From: Tardiphaga sp.
GTDB taxonomy: Bacteria > Pseudomonadota > Alphaproteobacteria > Rhizobiales > Xanthobacteraceae
Assembly: GCA_014377915.1 (NCBI GenBank)
Contig: JACMOT010000412.1
Span: 1 to 7,091 of the forward strand
Direction of reading: 5' to 3'
DNA: 7,091 nucleotides
Of the stretch, positions 1 through 5,084 are shown piece after piece. A program made the position numbers and the translations under genes. The first letter of the stretch is position 1. Each line of letters starts with the position of its first letter. The notes under the pieces are model-generated. The model was given only the letters and a program-made list of their open reading frames with translations. It was not told the origin of the DNA and did no database searches.

Positions 1-76
1 CGGGCAGCGGCTTTGGCGCGTCCTGCTCGAGGCCGGCGGCGGCGAACAGATTTGTAGGATGGGTGGATTTGCTCAT
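1..76 (-). CDS. rarA: Probable replication-associated recombination protein A (RarA/MgsA), N-terminal fragment
   Basis: Only the first 25 codons are in the window; the gene runs off the left edge. Reading leftward from the ATG at 76-74, the peptide starts MSKSTHPTNLFAAAG and continues with an acidic/proline stretch (LEQDAPKPLP). The pattern 'NLFAAAG-L-x-DAP-x-PL' is what I recall from the start of alphaproteobacterial RarA proteins, AAA+ ATPases that act with the clamp loader at stalled replication forks. No Walker motif is visible because that part lies outside the window, so the call rests on the N-terminus and on gene order: it lies downstream of a Do-family protease on the same strand. 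The gap to the protease stop is 172 bases and is filled mainly by the paired repeat. No good Shine-Dalgarno lies close to the ATG; the nearest purine-rich stretch (GAGAGGTG) is about 15 bases upstream at the edge of the repeat. Confidence 0.62.
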   Translation of the reverse strand, partial: MSKSTHPTNLFAAAGLEQDAPKPLP

Positions 77-88
77 GGCGTGCGCCGT

Positions 89-218
89 TCACCTCTCCCC
101 GTCGGGGAGAGCTGGGATCGCCCTTGCGATCCGGGTGAGGGGAATCCATATGCGCGGCAAGTGTGAAGTCCCCTCACCCGGCGCTGCGCGCCGACCTCTC
201 CCCAACGGGGAGAGGTGA
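89..218. repeat. Inverted pair of REP-like palindromic repeats between the protease gene and rarA
   Basis: Two related units of about 50 bases face each other across a 25-base spacer (144-168). The outer ends match perfectly over 12 bases (89-100 with 207-218) and the inner ends over 13 bases (131-143 with 169-181). Each unit has its own two hairpins. The left unit has CTCTCCCC-GTC-GGGGAGAG (93-111) and GGATCGC-CCTT-GCGATCC (115-132). The right unit has GGCGC-TGC-GCGCC (180-192) and CCTCTCCCC-AAC-GGGGAGAGG (195-215). The second stem differs in sequence between units yet stays paired in both, which suggests selection on structure. The arrangement resembles a bacterial interspersed mosaic element. 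No transposase is present, so mobilisation would have to be in trans. It could attenuate transcription from the protease gene into rarA, but it has no U-tract of an intrinsic terminator. Confidence 0.8.
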
Positions 219-248
219 AGGGAGACGACACGAAGTTCGTGTCCCGCC

Positions 249-1655
249 TCATCCGCCGAGCGTGACGTTGATCTGCTGGCCGGCGCGGACCACGATGATG
301 CGCCAGATCCGGGCGCGCTCGCGCGTCGCCTTCTCCAGATCGCTGGTCTTGACGATCTTGCTGTCGTTGACCGCGAGAATGATATCGCCCTTCTGGAAAC
401 CGACGCTGGCCGCGGTGGCGTCATCCGACAATTCGGTGACGACGACGCCCTCGATCGAGGAGTCCAGCCGCAGCTCGTCGGCGACCGCCGGCGAGATATT
501 GGCCACCTTGGCGCCCTGGAACGGCGAGCGGTTGCTGATCACGATCTCGTCGCGGCCGGTGTCCGGCGCGGTCTCCAGCGCGATGGTCAGTTTCACCAGC
601 TTGCCATTACGCTGCACGTCGATCTGGGCGGTGCCGCCGAGCGGACGGGTAGCGAAGCGATAGTCGAAGGCATTGGGATCGTCGACGGTCTGGCCGTCGA
701 TCGCCACAATCAGGTCGGACAGTTTCAGCCCGGCCTTGGCCGAGGGGCTGTTCGGCGTGACATTGGCGACCAGCGCGCCGGACGGCGTCTTCAGGCCGAT
801 GGTCTCGGCAATCTCCGGTGTCACTGCCTGCAGCCGCGCACCGAGCCAGGGCCGCTTTACGGCCTTGCCGCCTGATTTGGCGGAGGCGACGATGACGCGG
901 ACCATGTTGGCGGGAATTGCGAAGCCGATGCCCTGCGAGCCGCCGGAGCGCGAGAAGATCGCAGTATTGATGCCGACCAGTTTGCCGGTCATGTCGACCA
1001 GCGCGCCGCCGGAATTGCCCGGATTGATCGCGGCGTCGGTCTGGATGAAGAACTGATAGTCGGTGATACCGACCTGGGTGCGCGCCAGCGCCGAGATGAT
1101 GCCGTGGGTAACGGTCTGGCCGACGCCGAACGGATTACCAATCGCGAGTACCACGTCGCCGACCAGCAGATCATCGGAATTGGAGAAATCCAGCGTCGGG
1201 AACTTTTCCTTCGGGTCCTTGATGCGCAGCACCGCCAGATCGGTGCGGCTGTCCTTGAGCACGATCTCGGCCTCGAATTCGCGCTTGTCCGACAGCGAGA
1301 TCTTGACCTGATCGGCGCCCTCGATGACGTGGTTGTTGGTCACTACCAGCCCGGAGGCATCCACCATTACGCCGGAACCCAATGAGCGCTGCATCTGTTC
1401 GGGCTGCGGGCCGCCGCCGCCGAAGAAACGGCGGAACAACGGGTCCTCCATCAGCGGGTTGCGGTTCTGCACGATCTTGGCGGCGTAGACATTGACCACG
1501 GCGGGCTGCACCCGCTGCACGATCGGCGCATAGGACAGCCGTATCTCATTGGGGGAAACCGGCAGCCGGCGCTCCTGGGCCACCGCCCCGCTCAGGCTGG
1601 CAGACAGGACAGAGGCGAAAACGGCGAAGGTCGCGGCGCGAAAACAGGGGAACAT
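249..1655 (-). CDS. degQ: Do/HtrA family periplasmic serine endopeptidase (DegP/DegQ-like)
   Basis: A complete 468-residue envelope quality-control protease that degrades or refolds misfolded exported proteins, as known for the DegP/DegQ family. A hydrophobic N-terminus ending ...SGAVAQ (about residues 1-26) is a Sec signal peptide, so the enzyme should act in the periplasm. The trypsin-like domain (about 38-255) shows the full triad: His109 in VVTNNHVIEG, Asp139 in SRTDLAVL and Ser215 in NPGNSGGAL. Two PDZ domains follow (about 268-360 and 378-466), as expected for the family, and the length is normal. A phenylalanine- and glycine-rich segment (about 72-83, LFRRFFGGGG) corresponds to the regulatory LA-loop region. 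The start at 1655 is supported by GAGAGG five bases upstream of the ATG. The symbol is tentative: alphaproteobacteria carry several paralogues (degP, degQ, mucD-like), and sequence alone does not separate them. The upstream hairpin is described separately. Confidence 0.93.
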   Translation of the reverse strand: MFPCFRAATFAVFASVLSASLSGAVAQERRLPVSPNEIRLSYAPIVQRVQPAVVNVYAAKIVQNRNPLMEDPLFRRFFGGGGPQPEQMQRSLGSGVMVDASGLVVTNNHVIEGADQVKISLSDKREFEAEIVLKDSRTDLAVLRIKDPKEKFPTLDFSNSDDLLVGDVVLAIGNPFGVGQTVTHGIISALARTQVGITDYQFFIQTDAAINPGNSGGALVDMTGKLVGINTAIFSRSGGSQGIGFAIPANMVRVIVASAKSGGKAVKRPWLGARLQAVTPEIAETIGLKTPSGALVANVTPNSPSAKAGLKLSDLIVAIDGQTVDDPNAFDYRFATRPLGGTAQIDVQRNGKLVKLTIALETAPDTGRDEIVISNRSPFQGAKVANISPAVADELRLDSSIEGVVVTELSDDATAASVGFQKGDIILAVNDSKIVKTSDLEKATRERARIWRIIVVRAGQQINVTLGG

Positions 1656-1662
1656 CTGGGCC

Positions 1663-1687
1663 TCTCAATGAAATCATTGAGAATATA
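1663..1687 (-). promoter_or_regulatory. Perfect hairpin/palindrome covering the protease Shine-Dalgarno, overlapping a possible -10
   Basis: TCTCAATGA (1663-1671) and TCATTGAGA (1674-1682) form a perfect 9-bp inverted repeat with a 2-base centre. In the mRNA of the minus-strand protease gene, the 3' arm ends in GAGA and runs directly into GG, so most of the ribosome-binding site GAGAGG (1666-1661) would be paired. The ATG follows 5 bases after it. TATATT (1687-1682 on the minus strand) is a possible -10 box just upstream, with a weak TTCTAA at the -35 distance (1710-1705). If that promoter is used, transcription would start inside the palindrome and the repeat would be a DNA operator instead of an RNA structure. 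If the transcript begins further upstream, it is a translation-blocking hairpin. The sequence does not decide between these. Confidence 0.5.
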
Positions 1688-1818
1688 GGCGTTTCGCCAC
1701 GGCATTAGAAGAGCGCGTTACCGGTAATCCGGCGCTGCGAATATGACCGGCAAATCCACCCCATCGGATAATTCGCGGCAACGTGCGGCTGCCTGAGTAT
1801 CCACGACGCGACACTCAC

Positions 1819-1837
1819 ATGACGCTCGTCATATGAC
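1819..1837. repeat. Overlapping palindromes ATGACG-CT-CGTCAT and GTCATATGAC
   Basis: ATGACG (1819-1824) and CGTCAT (1827-1832) are a 6-bp inverted repeat with a 2-base centre. The perfect 10-base palindrome GTCATATGAC (1828-1837) shares its right arm and runs into the first strong Pho-box half-site. Such overlap can mark a second regulator competing at the same promoter, but it could equally be a by-product of repeated TGAC/GTCA half-sites. No regulator is identified. Confidence 0.4.
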
Positions 1838-1854
1838 TGTAAAATAATTGTCAA
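1826..1854 (+). promoter_or_regulatory. Candidate Pho box (PhoB-binding direct repeats) upstream of porin 1
   Basis: CTGTAAA (1837-1843), a 4-base AT spacer and TTGTCAA (1848-1854) form a direct repeat with an 11-base period. Aligned to the enterobacterial Pho-box consensus CTGTCATAWAWCTGTCAY, 14 of 18 positions match. A third, weaker half-site TCGTCAT lies exactly 11 bases further upstream (1826-1832). A possible -10 hexamer TTTGAT (1866-1871, 4 of 6 matches) sits 11 bases downstream of the box, where a PhoB-dependent promoter would need one. The box ends 135 bases before the porin ATG, so the leader would be over 100 bases. PhoB binding is inferred; its use on an OprO/OprP-type porin gene makes biological sense. 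Confidence 0.45.
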
Positions 1855-1916
1855 ACAGAGCTTTTTTTGATCCCGAAAAGACACAGTTCCCGACAAACAT
1901 TCACCACCTGGCGTTG

Positions 1917-1934
1917 AAGTATAAAACGATACTT
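1917..1934. promoter_or_regulatory. Inverted repeat AAGTAT-N6-ATACTT upstream of porin 1, overlapping a possible -10
   Basis: AAGTAT (1917-1922) and ATACTT (1929-1934) are perfect inverted arms separated by AAAACG. A hexamer TATAAA (1920-1925), matching the sigma-70 -10 at five of six positions, overlaps the left arm. No good -35 lies at the proper distance. It could be an operator over a second promoter or a small leader hairpin if transcription starts at the upstream Pho-box promoter. It lies 55 bases before the porin ATG. Confidence 0.3.
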
Positions 1935-1989
1935 TCCTTACATCAGAATTGGCGCGACGAATTCTCCATCTCAAGCATGGAGCCGACCA

Positions 1990-3546
1990 ATGAAACTATT
2001 CATTCAGGCCGCCGCCGCGGCCGGAGTAATCGGAGTTCTCGTAGTAGCGCCGGCGCGGGCACAGTCGGCCGGCGACAGCGAGATCGCGTTGCTGAAGCAG
2101 CAGCTCAAACTAATGGAACAAAAGCTCGACCGGCTACAGAAACAGACCTCGGCGAATACGACGGCCGCGGCGAATGCCAACGCCAAGGTGGCGAGCGTCG
2201 CCAGTGTCGCAAATGCCAACGCTGCTTATACCAAGGGACCGGTCGCGCCATCCGGCGTCCTCGTGACCATGCCGAACAATCGTCCGACCATCTGCACCGC
2301 CGACAACCAGAATTGCGTATCCATCACCAGCCGTCTGCACCTCGACGTCGGTGGCTACGACTATCGGCCCAACACGGTCAATGGCATCCAGGGGCTCGAT
2401 AACGGCGTCAACGCCCGTCGTGCACGTATCGGCGTGCTCGGCAAATTCTTCGGCGACTGGAACTACGCCCTGGTCTACGACTTCGGCGGTTCGTCGGACG
2501 GCTTCGGCGGCGCGGCGACGGGAAGTCTTTCCGGCGGCGGCACCTCCGGCATCGAGAACGCCTATCTGAGCTATACCGGCTTCAAGCCGTTCGGCGGCAA
2601 TCTCGCCATCGAAGGCGGCTACATGGATGTCAACTACACGCTCGATGAAGCCACCAGCTCCAACGACATCACCTTCATGGAACGCGCTTCCTCGCAGGTG
2701 ATCGCCGCCAACATCGCCGCCGGCGATTTCCGGTCGGCCTTCGGCGCCCGCTGGTACAATGACTCGGTCTGGCTCGGGGCCTATGGCACCGGTCCGACGT
2801 CCGGCAGCAACCACGCATTCGCCAGCGGCAGCGAACAGTACGGAACCGTCGTCCGCGGCGCCGGCCAGATCATCAACAGCAAGGACGTTTCGCTGCATCT
2901 CGGCGGCAACGCCGAATTCCTGATCGGACCGTCGCGCACGAACCCGGCCACCGGTATCGGCGCGACGGCCCTCAATTTGAGCGACCGTCCGGAATTGCGC
3001 ATCGATCCGACCGCTATTCTGGCGACCGGCGCATTGACCAACGTCACCGGCGCACAGGTCTACAGCGTCGAAGCCGCCGGAAATTACGGTCCGCTCTACA
3101 TGCAGGGGGAATATTTCTGGTACAACATCGAACGCGATCCGACCGTCAGCAATTTCGGACCGAGCAACAATTTCGATGGCGGATATATTCAGGCGAGCTA
3201 CGCCCTGACCGGCGAAACCCGTACCTACAACAAGGCGACCGGCGCCTATAACGGCATTATTCCCAACAATCCGGCTTCGCTCACCAGCGGTGGCTGGGGC
3301 GCCTGGGAAATCGCCGCCCGCTACAGCGAGATCAATCTCAATGACAGGCTCGGCATCATCAACGGCGTCGCCGGCGGCAAGCAGGAAGTCTACACCGCCG
3401 GCCTGAACTGGTATGTGAACCGCAACATTCGCTTCATGCTGAATTATCTGCACGGCACCATCGACAAGCAGCAGAGCGCGACCAACGCTTCCGATATCGG
3501 CGGCAAGTTCGACGCGGTGGCGATGCGGACCCAGATCGCGTTCTAA
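1990..3546 (+). CDS. Porin 1, OprO/OprP (phosphate-selective porin) family, with N-terminal coiled coil
   Basis: A complete 518-residue outer-membrane channel protein. Residues 1-24 are a signal peptide ending ARA before Gln25. A short coiled coil follows (about 32-53), with a/d positions Ile32, Leu35, Leu39, Met42, Leu46, Leu49 and Thr53 in strict 3-4 spacing. Then comes an Ala/Asn-rich linker with NANA repeats (about 57-79). A CX6C pair (Cys102, Cys109) stands just before the barrel. The barrel contains the family-like run ARRARIGVLGKFFGDW (142-156), an AYLSYTGF segment and TSSNDITFMERA (about 222-233, FMER at 229-232). The protein ends RTQIAF, with the terminal Phe typical of proteins assembled by the BAM complex. 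Compared with porin 2 it has an extra Gly/Ser-rich stretch (about 171-187), probably a loop. The start is fixed by GGAG seven bases upstream and by the signal peptide. The transcript is probably single-gene, ending at the terminator at 3566. Substrate selectivity is not shown by the sequence; a general anion porin is possible. Confidence 0.87.
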   Translation: MKLFIQAAAAAGVIGVLVVAPARAQSAGDSEIALLKQQLKLMEQKLDRLQKQTSANTTAAANANAKVASVASVANANAAYTKGPVAPSGVLVTMPNNRPTICTADNQNCVSITSRLHLDVGGYDYRPNTVNGIQGLDNGVNARRARIGVLGKFFGDWNYALVYDFGGSSDGFGGAATGSLSGGGTSGIENAYLSYTGFKPFGGNLAIEGGYMDVNYTLDEATSSNDITFMERASSQVIAANIAAGDFRSAFGARWYNDSVWLGAYGTGPTSGSNHAFASGSEQYGTVVRGAGQIINSKDVSLHLGGNAEFLIGPSRTNPATGIGATALNLSDRPELRIDPTAILATGALTNVTGAQVYSVEAAGNYGPLYMQGEYFWYNIERDPTVSNFGPSNNFDGGYIQASYALTGETRTYNKATGAYNGIIPNNPASLTSGGWGAWEIAARYSEINLNDRLGIINGVAGGKQEVYTAGLNWYVNRNIRFMLNYLHGTIDKQQSATNASDIGGKFDAVAMRTQIAF

Positions 3547-3565
3547 TTTCATCTGGCGACATTCG

Positions 3566-3599
3566 AGGGAGCGGCCGCCCGGTCGCTCCCTTTTGTTTG
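3566..3599 (+). terminator. Intrinsic terminator of porin 1
   Basis: AGGGAGCG (3566-3573) and CGCTCCCT (3584-3591) form a perfect 8-bp GC-rich stem. The loop is GCCGCCCGGT and a T-rich tail TTTTGTTTG (3591-3599) follows. It begins 20 bases after the porin 1 stop codon and should separate that gene from the following oxidoreductase gene. Confidence 0.88.
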
Positions 3600-3686
3600 A
3601 CCTTGTTTGGCCCCTGCCCGCTTGCAATCGGGCTTCGACCGCGTCACCTAGCTCCAGCATCATTGTGCTGAACCAGGAGCGTGAGC

Positions 3687-4700
3687 ATGAAGGCCGTCGG
3701 ATACAACAAGTCGCTGCCGATCGACGCAGCCGAGTCGCTGATCGATTTCGAGACCGCGAAGCTGGAGCCGGCCGGGCGCGACATTCGCGTCGCCGTCAGG
3801 GCGGTGTCGGTCAATCCCGTCGACACCAAGGTGCGGATGCGGGCGGTGCCGGCCGAAGGCGACACAAAAATCCTCGGCTATGACGCCGCCGGCATCGTCG
3901 ACGCAATCGGGCCGGACGTCACCCTGTTCAAGGCCGGGGACGAAGTGTTCTACGCCGGCTCGATCCTGCGCCAGGGCACCAATGCCGAATTCCATCTCGT
4001 CGACGAACGCATTGTCGGCCGCAAGCCGGCGACGCTGTCGTTCGCGCAGGCCGCCGCGCTGCCGCTGACCTCGATCACCCCCTGGGAATAGCTGTTCGAC
4101 CGGCTCGGCGCACTGCCCGGCAGGAGCGTCGATCCGCGCACGCTGCTGATCGTCGGCGGCGCCGGCGGTGTCGGATCGATCCTGATCCAGCTGGCGCGGC
4201 GCCTGACCGGGCTCACGGTGCTCACCACGGCGTCGCGGCCGCAGACGGTGAAGTGGTGCTATGACCTCGGCGCGCACGCGGTGATCGATCACAGCCAGCC
4301 GATGAAGGAACAGGTCAAGGCGTTGAAGCTGCCGCCGGTGGCATTGATTGCCAGCCTTACCGGCACGCAGGATCACTTCCCGGTACTCACCGAGATCCTG
4401 GCGCCGCAGGGCAAGATTGGACTGATCGACGATCCCGCCTCGGTCAACTTCTCGCTGCTGAAGGGCAAGGCCGGATCACTGCACTGGGAATCGATGTTCA
4501 CACGCAGTTCGTTCCAGACCGCCGACATGATCGGCCAGCATCATCTGCTCAACGACGTCGCCGACATGATCGACAAGGGCGTGCTGCGCACTACGCTGGA
4601 ACAGACCTGCGGCACCATCAACGCGGCAAATCTGAAACGCGCGCATGCACTGATCGAATCGGGAAAGTCTGTCGGCAAGGTCGTGCTCGAAGGCTGGTAG
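3687..4700 (+). pseudogene. Zinc-type alcohol dehydrogenase/quinone oxidoreductase-like gene (MDR superfamily) interrupted by an in-frame amber codon
   Basis: Read through one stop, this is a 337-codon medium-chain dehydrogenase/reductase of normal family length, starting [12 protein letters not shown] and ending VGKVVLEGW. The N-terminal catalytic domain is codons 1 to about 135, with the family motif [11 protein letters not shown]. The Rossmann NAD(P)-binding motif GGAGGVG is at codons 157-163. A TAG at 4089-4091 (codon 135) falls between ...TSITPWE and LFDRLG..., the linker into the nucleotide-binding domain. Both halves are in the same frame and no other lesion is visible, so a single substitution in a sense codon (for example TTG, Leu) is enough to explain it. 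ATG 3687 is the preferred start because AGGAG (3675-3679) lies seven bases upstream; the in-frame GTG at 3681 is too close to that site. The 134-residue product would lack the cofactor domain, so activity is unlikely unless the stop is read through or is a sequencing error. It belongs to the zinc-type MDR family by similarity; substrate unknown. Confidence 0.85.
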
Positions 4701-4738
4701 AGCGATCGCCGCCAAATCCCGCACGCTAGTCGTTCAGA

Positions 4739-4782
4739 AATGTAAAGCGCGGAGAGCCCTGAAAAGGCTCTCCGTTTACATT
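4739..4782. terminator. Long two-part hairpin, probable terminator after the oxidoreductase gene
   Basis: The core is CGGAGAGCC (4750-4758), loop CTGAAAA, and GGCTCTCCG (4766-4774), nine perfect pairs followed by TTTACATT. The upstream bases AATGTAAA (4739-4746) pair fully with TTTACATT (4775-4782), leaving only a 3-base bulge GCG (4747-4749). The total is 17 pairs. As the stem is A-rich on the left and T-rich on the right, it could work in both directions. It lies 38 bases after the oxidoreductase stop codon and isolates the second porin from upstream transcription. Confidence 0.78.
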
Positions 4783-5084
4783 AGTACCTACCACTAATAG
4801 CTAATCTGGCGTGCCTATTCGTCACATGTGGTTAGATTGATACATGACCGCGCGTTAGCATCCCAGCGTCGCTCCCTCGTTCGATTTGTTACAAAACTGT
4901 CGTCGATTATTTCTACGTTCCGGCCGAGTTCAAACGGGGGCTCACTTGTAGATCGCGACCGGCATGGCATCCGCCGTCGGGGCGTCGCGCTCACAAGATC
5001 ACAAGCAGACATCCATACGTCGCGTCATCCGCGGGGCAACTCGCGGAGCGTGACTTGTTTTGTCTGAATTCAACAGGGGTCATC
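4783..5084. other. Regulatory region upstream of porin 2
   Basis: About 300 bases without a convincing gene. It holds an inverted repeat ATTAGT-N7-ACTAAT at its left edge (4780-4798), a perfect octamer palindrome CACATGTG (4823-4830), a Pho-box-like direct repeat (4886-4903) and the porin 2 ribosome-binding site AGGGG (5075-5079, five bases before the ATG). I found no strong -10 hexamer at the expected distance from the Pho-like box. Stretch 4920-5070 shows nothing else I can name; the open frames crossing it have no ribosome-binding site or recognisable product. Confidence 0.7.
4886..4903 (+). promoter_or_regulatory. Candidate Pho box upstream of porin 2
   Basis: TTGTTAC (4886-4892), spacer AAAA and CTGTCGT (4897-4903) form an 11-base-period direct repeat. 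It matches the consensus CTGTCATAWAWCTGTCAY at 14 of 18 positions, the same score as the box before porin 1 but with different mismatches. No convincing third half-site is present on either side. It lies 181 bases before the ATG, implying a long leader, and the -10 region downstream is weak. The case rests mainly on the parallel with porin 1. Confidence 0.42.

Larger units (their letters stand above)
1656..1989. other. Divergent regulatory region between the protease and porin 1
   Basis: This 334-base gap has no convincing gene and is visibly more AT-rich than its flanks. It holds the protease leader hairpin at its left end, a Pho-box-like direct repeat (1826-1854) with overlapping palindromes, a T-run (1862-1868), a second inverted repeat (1917-1934) and the porin 1 ribosome-binding site GGAG (1979-1982, seven bases before the ATG). 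Stretches 1690-1810 and 1856-1915 show nothing else I can name. The open frame that runs through the right half into the porin is out of frame with it and looks like a shadow. Confidence 0.75.

Noticed and set aside
2170..2225. Short repeats of AATGCCAACGC in the porin 1 linker as a possible tandem repeat or mobile site
   Set aside because: They encode the NANA-type linker and fit in-frame low-complexity coding sequence; spacing is irregular and there are too few copies for a repeat array.
1848..2402. An open frame crossing from the regulatory gap into porin 1 in another frame
   Set aside because: It overlaps the porin coding sequence for most of its length, is rich in Arg/Gly/Gln with no recognisable domain, and starts without a Shine-Dalgarno.
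2134..3663. A long open frame (509 codons) antisense to porin 1
   Set aside because: It is a mirror of the codon bias of a high-GC gene. The translation is low-complexity Gly/Ala/Val/Asp/Arg-rich with no signal, motif or ribosome-binding site, while the plus strand encodes a clear porin. Similar shadows lie opposite porin 2 and the dehydrogenase.
4089..4091. The TAG codon as a pyrrolysine or programmed recoding site
   Set aside because: MDR dehydrogenases have no such residue at this linker, no recoding structure is evident just downstream, and this lineage is not known for amber recoding. A simple mutation or error is more likely.
4218..4700. A separate gene starting inside the second half of the oxidoreductase
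   Set aside because: It is in frame with the first half, continues the same domain order, has no ribosome-binding site at the GTG, and would lack the first strand and glycine motif of the Rossmann fold. It is the 3' remnant of one interrupted gene.
4823..4830. The palindrome CACATGTG as an operator
   Set aside because: An 8-base palindrome alone is expected by chance at this scale and has no flanking symmetry or repeat partner.
4828..5067. A small plus-strand gene in the gap before porin 2
   Set aside because: The composition is Arg/Ser-rich, there is no good ribosome-binding site, and it spans the candidate Pho box and leader region. No recognisable product.
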